A DNA stretch of 64,000 nt from Crocinitomicaceae bacterium. GTDB lineage: Bacteria; Bacteroidota; Bacteroidia; Flavobacteriales_D; Crocinitomicaceae. The DNA is taken from the NCBI GenBank assembly GCA_016709005.1, contig JADJEU010000020.1:124001-188000 (forward strand), written 5' to 3'. The notes beneath the pieces are model-generated. The model saw only the letters and a program-made list of their open reading frames with translations. It was not told the DNA's origin and made no database searches. Shown here piece after piece: positions 52,364-60,692 of this stretch; the stretch's first letter is position 1; each line of letters opens with the position of its first letter. A program made the position numbers and the translations under genes.

Positions 52364-53104
52364 ATGTCGTTAAAGTATCAACTTTCATTTATTCTTGTTT
52401 TCCTGATTGGCGTTGGCTCAGGATTCACTCAGAATATTGGCAGCATTAATTTCAGCAAGATTAAGGCTGAAATCGAAAACCCTGAATCTGATTATTATTA
52501 CCCGAATTTATTAGAAAGAATTTGGGCAGATGACACTACCCTCACTGTCAAACATTATAAAAGATTGTATTACGGATCAGTCTTTCAGGATACCTACCAC
52601 CCATATGGTGCCAGCGATACTAAAAAATCGTTTACTGAGCTATATTCAAAAAGAAAACACAAGGAAGCCATTGAAAAAGGCAAAGATGTACTGCATGAAA
52701 ACCCTGTCGACATTGAAGTGACACTTAAAATGATTTACTCTTATCTTGAATTAAAAGATACCCTTTCTGCAAAAATTTACGGGCACAAATATTTTAATTT
52801 TCTGGATGTAATTTATGCCAGCGGCGATGGGCAAACCGCGCAAACTGCATTTGTCGTTGTTTCAGTGGATGATGAATATCGGATCGTGGGTGATTTGGGA
52901 TTGAAAGTAAGGGCACAGATGCTGATTGATGATTGTGATTTGCTGATCTTTGAGAAGAGAAGTCAACGCAAAGTGCGCAAGAAAAAAATCAAACAACTTT
53001 ATTTCAACGTTCAGATGCCTTTAATGAGTTTGTCCGGAACGTTTAAAGATGCTGATCTTCCAGATCCTGATCCCGAAGACGAAGAGGATGAGTCTCAAGA
53101 TTAA
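52364..53104 (+). CDS. DUF4919 domain secreted protein
   Basis: From M at 52364 a signal peptide is clear (MSLKYQLSFILVFLIGVGSG). The 51-base upstream frame lacks support. The 246-residue product has the DUF4919 layout: NFSKIKAEIENPESDYYYPNLLER, YYGSVFQDTYHPYG, and a helical region like TPR (YSKRKHKEAIEKGKDVLHENP). The end is a strand-rich part and an acidic tail (DPDPEDEEDESQD). Periplasmic; function unknown. It ends convergent with cdd, two bases apart. Confidence 0.8.
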   Translation: MSLKYQLSFILVFLIGVGSGFTQNIGSINFSKIKAEIENPESDYYYPNLLERIWADDTTLTVKHYKRLYYGSVFQDTYHPYGASDTKKSFTELYSKRKHKEAIEKGKDVLHENPVDIEVTLKMIYSYLELKDTLSAKIYGHKYFNFLDVIYASGDGQTAQTAFVVVSVDDEYRIVGDLGLKVRAQMLIDDCDLLIFEKRSQRKVRKKKIKQLYFNVQMPLMSLSGTFKDADLPDPDPEDEEDESQD

Positions 53105-53106
53105 GA

Positions 53107-53622
53107 CTAAAGAAAATCACCATTAAATGCAAGCGGCAGCAAATCCCCACAACTTTCAAATTGTAAAATTGTTCCGCTTTTGGAAATCAATAAAATTTTA
53201 AATTTCTGATTCTGACGCGCTTCTGCTTCTACGAGGGATTGTCTGCAAAGACCACAGGGAGGAACCGGAGCGGGTAAATCTTTATCCACATAAATTGCCA
53301 TAATTGAAATCTTATCAGTTGGATAATTTGAAATGGCATGTGATAATAGTGTACGCTCAGCACAAATACAAACCGGATAAGATGCATTCTCAACGTTAGT
53401 CCCTTTCAATATTTTACCGTTCTCCAGTAGCAAAGCTGCACTCACCTTAAAGTTGGAATAAGGTGCATATGCGTTTGCCGCAAAGGCAATGGTTTCTTTA
53501 ATCAACACTTGCACGTTGGGATCAAACACACTGGTATCAGTGGTTGAGCGATACTGAATATGAAGCTGATGCTCTTTCATAAGGTGGATTGATTCTACGA
53601 AACTTATTGAAAATTGTTCCAT
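53107..53622 (-). CDS. cdd: Cytidine deaminase
   Basis: Zinc enzyme converting cytidine to uridine in pyrimidine salvage. APYSNFKVSAALL, the catalytic CAERTLLSHA and PPCGLCRQSLVE zinc motifs are intact. The start at 53622 (MEQFSISF) gives 171 residues; a later ATG at 53580 (MKEHQLH) is also possible. The longer frame to 53727 would run into the divergent VTC gene and is not credible. Confidence 0.92.
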   Translation of the reverse strand: MEQFSISFVESIHLMKEHQLHIQYRSTTDTSVFDPNVQVLIKETIAFAANAYAPYSNFKVSAALLLENGKILKGTNVENASYPVCICAERTLLSHAISNYPTDKISIMAIYVDKDLPAPVPPCGLCRQSLVEAEARQNQKFKILLISKSGTILQFESCGDLLPLAFNGDFL

Positions 53623-53676
53623 CCGTAAGAATTTAACTAACAGAATCAAAAATCCCTTACATTTGTTTCTACCAGC

Positions 53677-54438
53677 ATGAATAACGCAAGCGAATATCGG
53701 GAAGAAGAAATCCTGCAAAAATTTCAACCAATTACCCTGGAAGAAATGGACGCGGTTAAACTCATGAATAGGACAGACACTAAGTTTGTATTGAATCGCA
53801 ACTTCTTCAATTCAGTGCTGCCACAATTTTCGGAATCGTATCGTGTTTTAGAAATCGCCAACAAAAGACTTGCTAGTTATAAAACGCTTTACTACGATAC
53901 ACAAGGCTTCCAACTCTTTTTAGACCATCACAATGAAAAAGGGGATCGTTACAAAATCAGAATACGTAATTACGTTGAATCGAACCTTTTCTATCTGGAA
54001 ATAAAACGCAAGTTTAAAGGTCGTACGGATAAAAAACGAACGAAGGTCAAAGATTTTGAACTAGAACTTTCAGCAGAATCTGAACACTATATCAACAAAG
54101 TTTTAGGTCAGCAAATTAAAGTAGTACCGAAACTCTGGAATTCTTTTCAGCGTATTACATTAGTGAATACCAAAGAAGTTGAGCGCTTAACCCTTGATTT
54201 GAATCTAACCTTTGAATGGCAGGATAAAAAAAAGGTATTCGATCATTTGGTGGTGGCTGAATTAAAACAAGAGAATGTAAATCGCAATAGTCTGTTTTAC
54301 TCCTTGATGAAAGAACATCACATTCGTCCAAACAGTATCAGTAAATATTGCGTAGGCGGAATTGCATTGAACCCAGAATTGAAAGCTAATAATTTTAAAG
54401 ATAAAGTTTTACTAATTGACAAATTGAAAAAACCATGA
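53677..54438 (+). CDS. VTC-domain (polyphosphate polymerase-like) protein
   Basis: The 253-residue protein belongs to the VTC/triphosphate-tunnel superfamily. It shows RTDTKFVLN, DRYKIRIRNY, the ExK-type LEIKRKFKGRTDKKRT and, near the end, ELKQENVNRN and PNSISKYCVG, basic and acidic residues lining the tunnel in yeast Vtc4, which makes polyphosphate. Whether this bacterial protein does so is unproven. The stop overlaps the start of a DUF4956 membrane protein (ATGA), the usual partner. Confidence 0.85.
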   Translation: MNNASEYREEEILQKFQPITLEEMDAVKLMNRTDTKFVLNRNFFNSVLPQFSESYRVLEIANKRLASYKTLYYDTQGFQLFLDHHNEKGDRYKIRIRNYVESNLFYLEIKRKFKGRTDKKRTKVKDFELELSAESEHYINKVLGQQIKVVPKLWNSFQRITLVNTKEVERLTLDLNLTFEWQDKKKVFDHLVVAELKQENVNRNSLFYSLMKEHHIRPNSISKYCVGGIALNPELKANNFKDKVLLIDKLKKP

Positions 54439-55094
54439 ATCCAAACAGTGCCGTAAAAGAGGACATTTTTAACCTGACCTTTTTTAGTCCAGATTTATAT
54501 GAGTTGATGATCCGCTTTGGCGTGAACATGCTTTTCATTACTATCATAATTCGATACATCTATTATCGCAAAACATCCAATAAAGATTATCTATTTACTT
54601 ACTACGCAATCTCAGTAATTTCATTCATGATTTGTTTTGCCCTAAAAAAACTGGACATTGATACAGGTATGGGGCTTGGCCTTTTTGCGATTTTTGGGAT
54701 TATTCGTTACCGCACTGACACTGTCCGTATTCGTGAAATGTCTTATTTATTTATTGCAATTGGACTTTCAGTGATCAATTCACTTTCAGGCAAACAAATT
54801 TCTATTCTTGAAATGGTATTCATTAATGGAATTGTAACCTTGATGGTTCTTGGACTTGAGTATTGGTGGTTGATGAAACAGGAAACAGTGAAAACCATTC
54901 TCTATGAAAAAATTGAAAACATCAAACCAGAAAACTACAAATTGCTGATTGAAGATTTGAAAACCAGAACCGGGTTAAAAATTGTAAAAGCTGAAGTGGG
55001 TAAAATTGATTTTTTGAAAGATACTGCACAAGTAAAAATTTACTTTATCCCAGAAGATCAGCCTGAAGCATATTCGAGTGATTTTACAGAATAA
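54435..55094 (+). CDS. DUF4956 membrane protein
   Basis: This 219-residue inner-membrane protein has four helices (about 22-40, 58-72, 78-98, 118-140) and a cytoplasmic C-terminal domain (LYEKIENIKPENYKLLIEDLK ... GKIDFLKDTAQVKIYF). GLGLFAIFGIIRYRTDTVRIREMSYLF is the family signature. Genetically paired with VTC-domain proteins, it may form a membrane complex with the upstream gene. Its transcript is ended by a hairpin lying within the next gene. Confidence 0.87.
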   Translation: MNPNSAVKEDIFNLTFFSPDLYELMIRFGVNMLFITIIIRYIYYRKTSNKDYLFTYYAISVISFMICFALKKLDIDTGMGLGLFAIFGIIRYRTDTVRIREMSYLFIAIGLSVINSLSGKQISILEMVFINGIVTLMVLGLEYWWLMKQETVKTILYEKIENIKPENYKLLIEDLKTRTGLKIVKAEVGKIDFLKDTAQVKIYFIPEDQPEAYSSDFTE

Positions 55095-55110
55095 AATTAT
55101 ATTAAAAATA

Positions 55111-56334
55111 TTAACGAACGAGCAGCAATTGACTGCTCGTTTTTGTTTTTACCAGATAGGTTCCTGCAGGCAGATTAAGTTCAAGAGATTCTGAATTTAC
55201 CTCAACTGTTTGAATTAATCGTCCATCTGCTGAATAGATTGCAACGAAAGATTCATCAAGCAAATTGGAGATTTTAACGAAACCTGTGTTCGATGGATTT
55301 GGATACATCAGGAATGCATCTTCAATCTTAGTTAAAGATAATGCCGACGTGTTAATCGTATATTCAATGGTATCCGATCGGTCACAGTAATAAGCTATCA
55401 ATTCAACAGCAAACGCACCACCACTAGAATAATTATGAGAAGGATTTTCAGTTATTGAAGAGTTTCCATCTCCGAAGTTCCAGAGCCATTCAAAATCATG
55501 TAAGCTTTCATTTGTAAAAGCTATTTCCAGACCATTGACTGTGTAAGAAAATTCAGCAATTGGTTCAATAAATGAAGTTGAAATTGAATCCACGCTGGTT
55601 AGCACATGATGTGCTACGCCTTGAAGATAGCCAGCTTGAATGCTATTAATTCCAGCCGGTAAATAGGTGTTGCCTACTGAACTTGTTTCAAAAATCTGCT
55701 CATAAAAAACACAAGCAGCCAGGTAAGATCCAAAAATTGCCGGATGACTGCCATCTCCAGAATAAAGTTGCGCAAAGGTTACGTCACCGGCTCCATCGTT
55801 AGCAATATGTTCAAAAGCAATTCCAACCGGTGAAAGAAGTCCGCTGTTTGCATCTGCCATGTATTCGTATGCATTGTATAAACGTTGATTCATTTCAGTG
55901 AAAGTGTCGATGGAATCCCATTGAGGATCTCCATTCTGACGTCCCCAGGTATCAAAGAAAACAGGAATAGCACAACTGTTTGCTGCGCGAATGGACTCAC
56001 ATAAACTTTCAGCAAAAGGCAAAACGTCGGTTTGAACTTGCGACCATGGAAAAGAAGGAATTTGACTTTGATCCTGCAGGACAACATAGTCCCACGTGTT
56101 AGCCGCAATTTTGGTTAGTGTAGTAGCATTGGTTGAATGTGATTCAAGGGTATAACCACCAATTGTATTTTGATCTTTCACCAGTGTATTGCCATCTGCG
56201 GTGGCAAGATTCGAAATAATGGTTGGCAAATCATTTGTGTAGATATAACTGTTACCAATAAAACAAACTTTCTTCGTTGTTTGTGCTGCTGCCAGTAGAG
56301 GAAGTAGCAAAATTAAGAAAGTGATTTTTTTCAT
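55111..56334 (-). CDS. T9SS-sorted SGNH/GDSL-like (DUF4886) protein with PKD domain
   Basis: A signal peptide (MKKITFLILLLPLLAAAQ) precedes an SGNH hydrolase-like domain (about 22-250). CFIGNSYIYTNDLP holds the nucleophile block and DGSHPAIFGSYLAA the Asp-x-x-His block. A PKD domain follows (about 265-335: FSYTVNGLEIAF ... WLWNFGDGNSS), then a type IX sorting domain (MYPNPSNTGFVKI ... LPAGTYLVKT). It is likely a surface-exposed esterase or polysaccharide deacetylase. The last eight codons overlap a terminator used by the opposite strand. Confidence 0.88.
   Translation of the reverse strand: MKKITFLILLLPLLAAAQTTKKVCFIGNSYIYTNDLPTIISNLATADGNTLVKDQNTIGGYTLESHSTNATTLTKIAANTWDYVVLQDQSQIPSFPWSQVQTDVLPFAESLCESIRAANSCAIPVFFDTWGRQNGDPQWDSIDTFTEMNQRLYNAYEYMADANSGLLSPVGIAFEHIANDGAGDVTFAQLYSGDGSHPAIFGSYLAACVFYEQIFETSSVGNTYLPAGINSIQAGYLQGVAHHVLTSVDSISTSFIEPIAEFSYTVNGLEIAFTNESLHDFEWLWNFGDGNSSITENPSHNYSSGGAFAVELIAYYCDRSDTIEYTINTSALSLTKIEDAFLMYPNPSNTGFVKISNLLDESFVAIYSADGRLIQTVEVNSESLELNLPAGTYLVKTKTSSQLLLVR
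55117..55145 (+). terminator. Terminator of the VTC-DUF4956 operon inside the 3' end of the opposing gene
   Basis: CGAGCAG-CAATTGA-CTGCTCG followed by five T works on the plus strand. It lies entirely within the last codons of the minus-strand T9SS gene (stop at 55111-55113). Confidence 0.75.
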
Positions 56335-56496
56335 GAGATCCTGTATTTAATTCTAACAACGGGCAAACTGAAAAGCAGGTTGCTTCTGCATATCTCAGAA
56401 ATTAAAAACAAAACAGGTCATGGTTGGAATCCTGAACAAAAAATTTTTACTCAATGAGAAAATCGCACAAGGCATCTTGTCAGAAGTTGATTTCTA

Positions 56497-56504
56497 TATC
56501 TTTG
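56497..56504 (+). promoter_or_regulatory. -7 promoter element of the sensor phosphatase
   Basis: TATCTTTG matches TAnnTTTG, with CTTG 17 bases upstream (56476-56479). It is only seven bases before the ATG, implying a near-leaderless mRNA. Confidence 0.4.
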
Positions 56505-56511
56505 CACCGAA

Positions 56512-59500
56512 ATGAAAATCAGATCACTGCTTCTTTTTCTGGGTACACTTTTGCAAGCCTTTGCTTTTTCGCAAAGTATTCCTGAGCCCATTTTTCACTC
56601 TTTGGAAATGGATGGGATGGGTGTAAAAAGTGCGATTTTTCAAGTTTGGGACAGTCGTGGAAAACTTTGGGCAGCCTCCGATGAAGGCCTGCTCTGCTAC
56701 GACGGCTATCAATCAAAAATTCTAAAAGCATCATCAACAGATTTGCATTCACCCCTTTCAGATAAGGTAAGAAGTATCTACGAAGTTCAACCTGATGAAT
56801 TTTGGCTGACTTATAGAGATCAAAAATCAATCAGCAAGTTTGATCCGATCAAAAACACATTCAAACATTTTCATACAGATACTTTAAATCCAAATCGCAT
56901 TGCTGAAGTTGATCTTGCCAAAATTGTTTTTGATACCGACTCTACCCGTTGGCTTTTAACCTGGGGCGAAGGTTTATGCAGGTTGAATATTGAAAATGAA
57001 CATGCCGTCTTTTACAAAAATGACGACGCGCAAATTTTGGATGGTGAGCCGCCGGTGAACTTTGTAAAGGATCTGACTAAAATCAACGATGACTTGTACC
57101 TCTGTGCTTTTTTTCTGGAACATCCAAATTCGAAACCATACTACTTCGTTCCGTCTACCAGAAAATTTTCACCTTTTGACTTTGAGCCTTATCTTCAAAA
57201 ATTAGATGAGCGTATGGCTCAATTGATCAAAACCTCGCTATCTATCGTCAACTTTATTCACATCGATTATAACCAAAACATTTGGTTCGGAACTTATGTT
57301 GGACTTATTTATTTGGATCTGCAAAAGAAAATAATCAAACGTGTTTCAGGTGATTCCAATGACCTTTACCGGCTGAATATTGAGAATATGCGCGCCTATA
57401 TAACAGACCAGCAAGGCAGATTATGGATTACCACGCCCAATCAAGGAATCATGCTGGTTGATCCTGAAACACAAAAAGTAAAATATCTCAGACACAATCA
57501 ATCATCCTTTACGGGAATTGCAGACGACAGACTTTCATCGATTAATACAGACCCCTTTGAAAACATTTGGATAAGCACGGATGCAGGAACCTTCAGTATA
57601 TACAATCCTTTTGTTCAGCACTTCCAAACACATCCATGGAGTGAAATGAAACTGGATTTTAGCAACAGAAGTGTTCAACAGGTTCCGGTGAATCAAATGC
57701 TGGTTGAGGCGAACGGAAATATTCTCATTTCAAATAAAACTGGGTTGGTCGAATATAACTGGCGCCTTCGTGAAGTAGTAAAAACATATTGCAACCCCAT
57801 CAAAACGGTTAAAGGAGAAACACATACCCAAATAGGTCATTTCAGAAAAGTTGGAGAGACCATTTATTTTGTGCAACAGTCGAATGTTCGTCACGGTGAT
57901 CAGATTGTGCAACTTGACTACAAAACAAATACGATTAAAATAATTCCAAGGACAGTTCTCATGCATGAACTTCTATTCAGACACGGCGATCAAGACGATC
58001 CAATTATTTTTTACAACAATTGGAATCCAAATAAAATGTCACAATTTAACCCTGTCACAAATCAAGTTGATTCCCTTTATCAGTTCTCAGACGAATTAGC
58101 TATAAGTGAAAAATTCACCTTGCAACTGAACAGCGGAAAATGGATGATTCCACTCAATAGCGGAAACTTCCTTCTCTACAATCCAACTACGAAAACGGAA
58201 GAAATTTATGATTCAAAATCCACAACACATTATTACCCGGACAGTACGATCAATTGTGCCTACAAAGATCAAGACGGATTAGTATGGATTGGAACACAAA
58301 CCGGAATCTATTGCTTTGATGAAACAAAAAATTCCATCACCAAAGAAAATAAAACACTTGGGCTAGCTGAAAAAGAAAAAGTAAATGCCATTACACAAGA
58401 TCTTGAAAACATATTTTGGATTGCGCTTGCAAAAGATTTGGTAAGATGGGATCGTGCGAACAATTCATTGTTTACCTACAGCAAATCGCACGGCTTAAAA
58501 GTTGGTAATTTTCTGCCTTCTGTTGCTCAAAAAGACAGTCTTGGAAACATCTACATTGCAAGCTACAATGGTATTTTGATATTCAATCCAATGGATCTTA
58601 AAATTCCCGACTACCCATTTGAAATCTATCTAGAAAATGTTTTTTTGCATGATAGTTTAATAAATACAGAATCGATTCTTTCCGGGGCCAAACTTTTTAG
58701 CAATAATGAGAACTATCTCAGTTTCGAATTTTACTCAAATCAACTATTCACACTCACTCCTACTCGTTTCTCATATAAACTCACTGGCCGTGATACAGAT
58801 TGGCAAGACAATGGAGTATCAAATAGAATAAGACTTGCTGACCTGAGCTATGGAGATTATGTTCTTGAAATAAAAGCAACAAATACATTTGGACAAGAAT
58901 CAAATATTCTCAAAATACCAATCTCAATTGATAAACCTTATTTTTTGAAATGGTGGTTTATTCTAATTTGTATTATGATTCTTGGAGTGACGATTTTGAT
59001 ATTAATCCGCTACCGCGAAAAAGCATTACGCAAAAAAAGTATTGAGTTAGAACAAATAGTCACAGACCGTACAGCAGAGGTTGTTCGTGAGAAAAAAGAA
59101 GCAGACAAACAACGTCTGGAAGCTGAACATCAAAAAGAAATAGTAGAAGAAAAACAAAAAGAAATTTCAGACAGTATTAATTATGCTAAGCGCATTCAAA
59201 ATGCTATTCTTCCTTCACAACGTTATTTTCAAAACCATCTGCCGGATAGTTTCATTCTTTATTTGCCAAAAGATATTGTTGCCGGCGATTTTTATTTTAT
59301 GGAGGATGTCGGAGACACCGTTATTCTGGCAGTAGCTGATTGCACGGGCCACGGTGTTCCCGGTGCGATGGTGAGTGTAGTTTGTCACAACGCATTGACG
59401 CGTTCGGTCAAAGAATTTGGTTTGATTGAACCTCAAAAAATTCTGGATAAAACGCGTGAACTTGTGCTCGAAACTTTTGAAAAAAGTGAAGATCAGGTTA

Positions 59501-59916
59501 ACGATGGAATGGATATAGCGATGTGCTCCTTCAATAAAAAAACAAATACTCTTTTATACTCCGGAGCCAACAACGGTCTTTTTTTAGTAAGAAACGGAGA
59601 ACTGATGGAATTCAAAGCAGATAAACAACCCATCGGCAAATTCATCCACGCCAAGGCATTCACCTGCCAAACTATCTCCATAGAAAAAGGCGATCAGTTC
59701 TATCTTTATTCAGATGGTTATGCCGATCAATTTGGTGGTGAAGCCGGAAAACCAGGTGGTAAAAAATTCAAGTACTCGCGACTCAAAACATTGATTCAGG
59801 AAATCGCGCTAAAAGATTCTGCAACTCAACAAGCTATGTTGAATGACACACTCACCAGATGGCGCGGTGAAATTGAGCAAATAGATGATGTTTGTATTAT
59901 TGGATTTAGATTCTGA
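56512..59916 (+). CDS. Two-component-regulator propeller sensor with SpoIIE-type phosphatase output
   Basis: This 1,134-residue membrane protein starts with a signal peptide, then a periplasmic double propeller of Reg_prop repeats (about 40-700; for example IFQVWDSRGKLWAASDEGL, DQDGLVWIGTQTGIYCF). A Y_Y_Y domain follows (about 735-800, FSYKLTGRDTDWQDNG), one helix (about 810-832), a coiled coil (about 840-890) and a cytoplasmic SpoIIE/PP2C domain (about 890-1134). The metal motifs GDFYFMEDV, VADCTGHGVPGAMVS, DGMDIAM and the final IDDVCIIGF are present. It is a hybrid of a polysaccharide-sensor ectodomain with phosphatase output rather than histidine kinase. The neighbouring STAS-like gene (60226) is a candidate target. 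Confidence 0.9.
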   Translation: MKIRSLLLFLGTLLQAFAFSQSIPEPIFHSLEMDGMGVKSAIFQVWDSRGKLWAASDEGLLCYDGYQSKILKASSTDLHSPLSDKVRSIYEVQPDEFWLTYRDQKSISKFDPIKNTFKHFHTDTLNPNRIAEVDLAKIVFDTDSTRWLLTWGEGLCRLNIENEHAVFYKNDDAQILDGEPPVNFVKDLTKINDDLYLCAFFLEHPNSKPYYFVPSTRKFSPFDFEPYLQKLDERMAQLIKTSLSIVNFIHIDYNQNIWFGTYVGLIYLDLQKKIIKRVSGDSNDLYRLNIENMRAYITDQQGRLWITTPNQGIMLVDPETQKVKYLRHNQSSFTGIADDRLSSINTDPFENIWISTDAGTFSIYNPFVQHFQTHPWSEMKLDFSNRSVQQVPVNQMLVEANGNILISNKTGLVEYNWRLREVVKTYCNPIKTVKGETHTQIGHFRKVGETIYFVQQSNVRHGDQIVQLDYKTNTIKIIPRTVLMHELLFRHGDQDDPIIFYNNWNPNKMSQFNPVTNQVDSLYQFSDELAISEKFTLQLNSGKWMIPLNSGNFLLYNPTTKTEEIYDSKSTTHYYPDSTINCAYKDQDGLVWIGTQTGIYCFDETKNSITKENKTLGLAEKEKVNAITQDLENIFWIALAKDLVRWDRANNSLFTYSKSHGLKVGNFLPSVAQKDSLGNIYIASYNGILIFNPMDLKIPDYPFEIYLENVFLHDSLINTESILSGAKLFSNNENYLSFEFYSNQLFTLTPTRFSYKLTGRDTDWQDNGVSNRIRLADLSYGDYVLEIKATNTFGQESNILKIPISIDKPYFLKWWFILICIMILGVTILILIRYREKALRKKSIELEQIVTDRTAEVVREKKEADKQRLEAEHQKEIVEEKQKEISDSINYAKRIQNAILPSQRYFQNHLPDSFILYLPKDIVAGDFYFMEDVGDTVILAVADCTGHGVPGAMVSVVCHNALTRSVKEFGLIEPQKILDKTRELVLETFEKSEDQVNDGMDIAMCSFNKKTNTLLYSGANNGLFLVRNGELMEFKADKQPIGKFIHAKAFTCQTISIEKGDQFYLYSDGYADQFGGEAGKPGGKKFKYSRLKTLIQEIALKDSATQQAMLNDTLTRWRGEIEQIDDVCIIGFRF

Positions 59917-59917
59917 T

Positions 59918-60229
59918 CTACAGAGATTGATCTGGTTTTGAAAAACCTAGCGCGTAAATGCTTATTCTATCTTGCGCAAGAATCAATTTACATTTTTCAA
60001 TCTCTGAAACTTTCTCGTCTAAAAACTGTGCTAAAATTTGATCGGATGGTCTTTTTATACCCCCCCAATCGTCATACTCCCATCCAAAATTGGAACCAGA
60101 TGAGCTCACTAAAATTTTATCCGGGTGATCTGGAAATTCATAAAGTGTCCAATAGTCGCTGCCCCCACTGATATAGCCGCTGCTAAAACTTGAGACTTTT
60201 TTGAGTTCTGAAACTGCAAGTTTTTTCAT
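59918..60229 (-). CDS. Hypothetical protein, second gene of a STAS-like pair
   Basis: I do not recognise this 103-residue cytoplasmic protein. It reads as a small alpha/beta domain: ISGGSDYWTLYEFPDHPDK and SNFGWEYDDWGG in the middle, helical toward the end. Its ATG overlaps the STAS-like gene's stop by four bases (TCAT on the plus strand). It ends one base from the phosphatase stop, so the genes are convergent. Confidence 0.55.
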   Translation of the reverse strand: MKKLAVSELKKVSSFSSGYISGGSDYWTLYEFPDHPDKILVSSSGSNFGWEYDDWGGIKRPSDQILAQFLDEKVSEIEKCKLILAQDRISIYALGFSKPDQSL

Positions 60230-60624
60230 TTGACAAGATCTACCGTCTCAAAGTTTTTCAACCAGACCAATGCCTCCTCTTCAGTGCTAAATGATCTTGT
60301 AGGCACAGCAGGTTTGATGATTCGCATAAAAAAGTTTGCAAAAATCTTTTGTGCCATTGAGGTTGAAAGCATCGCTATTGCAGAGCAGTGTTTTGTTACC
60401 TCTTCACTTCCATTAAATTTGCGTGAAGCTGGATCCTGACTGGTAAAGGAGCCCCCGGTTAGATAAACCGGTGATTTTTCCCAGGGACAATGGCTTCTTA
60501 TAAAGGCAAAAATTCGTTTGGTGTCTTCAATAGTCAAAAACACGTCATCGTAATGAATATGTAGAATTCCGTCAGGTCTGATATAAACAGATACTCCTTC
60601 GGTCTTGAACGATTCCATATTCAA
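60226..60624 (-). CDS. STAS/SpoIIAA-like protein (DUF7793-like)
   Basis: This 132-residue protein has the strand-helix order of a STAS/SpoIIAA-like domain: GVSVYIRPDGILHIHYDD, LTIEDTKRIFAFIRS, KSPVYLTGGSFTSQD, and C-terminal AVPTRSFSTEEEALVWLKNF. Its closest match in memory is DUF7793-type proteins of Bacteroidota. It is a possible partner-switch protein. Located next to a SpoIIE-type phosphatase gene that is convergent, it is a plausible substrate, but phosphorylation at a Ser or Thr is not shown. Confidence 0.65.
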   Translation of the reverse strand: MNMESFKTEGVSVYIRPDGILHIHYDDVFLTIEDTKRIFAFIRSHCPWEKSPVYLTGGSFTSQDPASRKFNGSEEVTKHCSAIAMLSTSMAQKIFANFFMRIIKPAVPTRSFSTEEEALVWLKNFETVDLVK

Positions 60625-60692
60625 ATATATTCATTTTATCGAACTCGCTGATGACATCAATAATGTAGCTAGTTTTGCAACAGAACCTTACC

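Noticed and set aside
53623..53727. Extended N-terminus of cytidine deaminase
   Set aside because: It would overlap the start of the divergent VTC gene and adds a Cys/Phe-rich leader not seen in the family.
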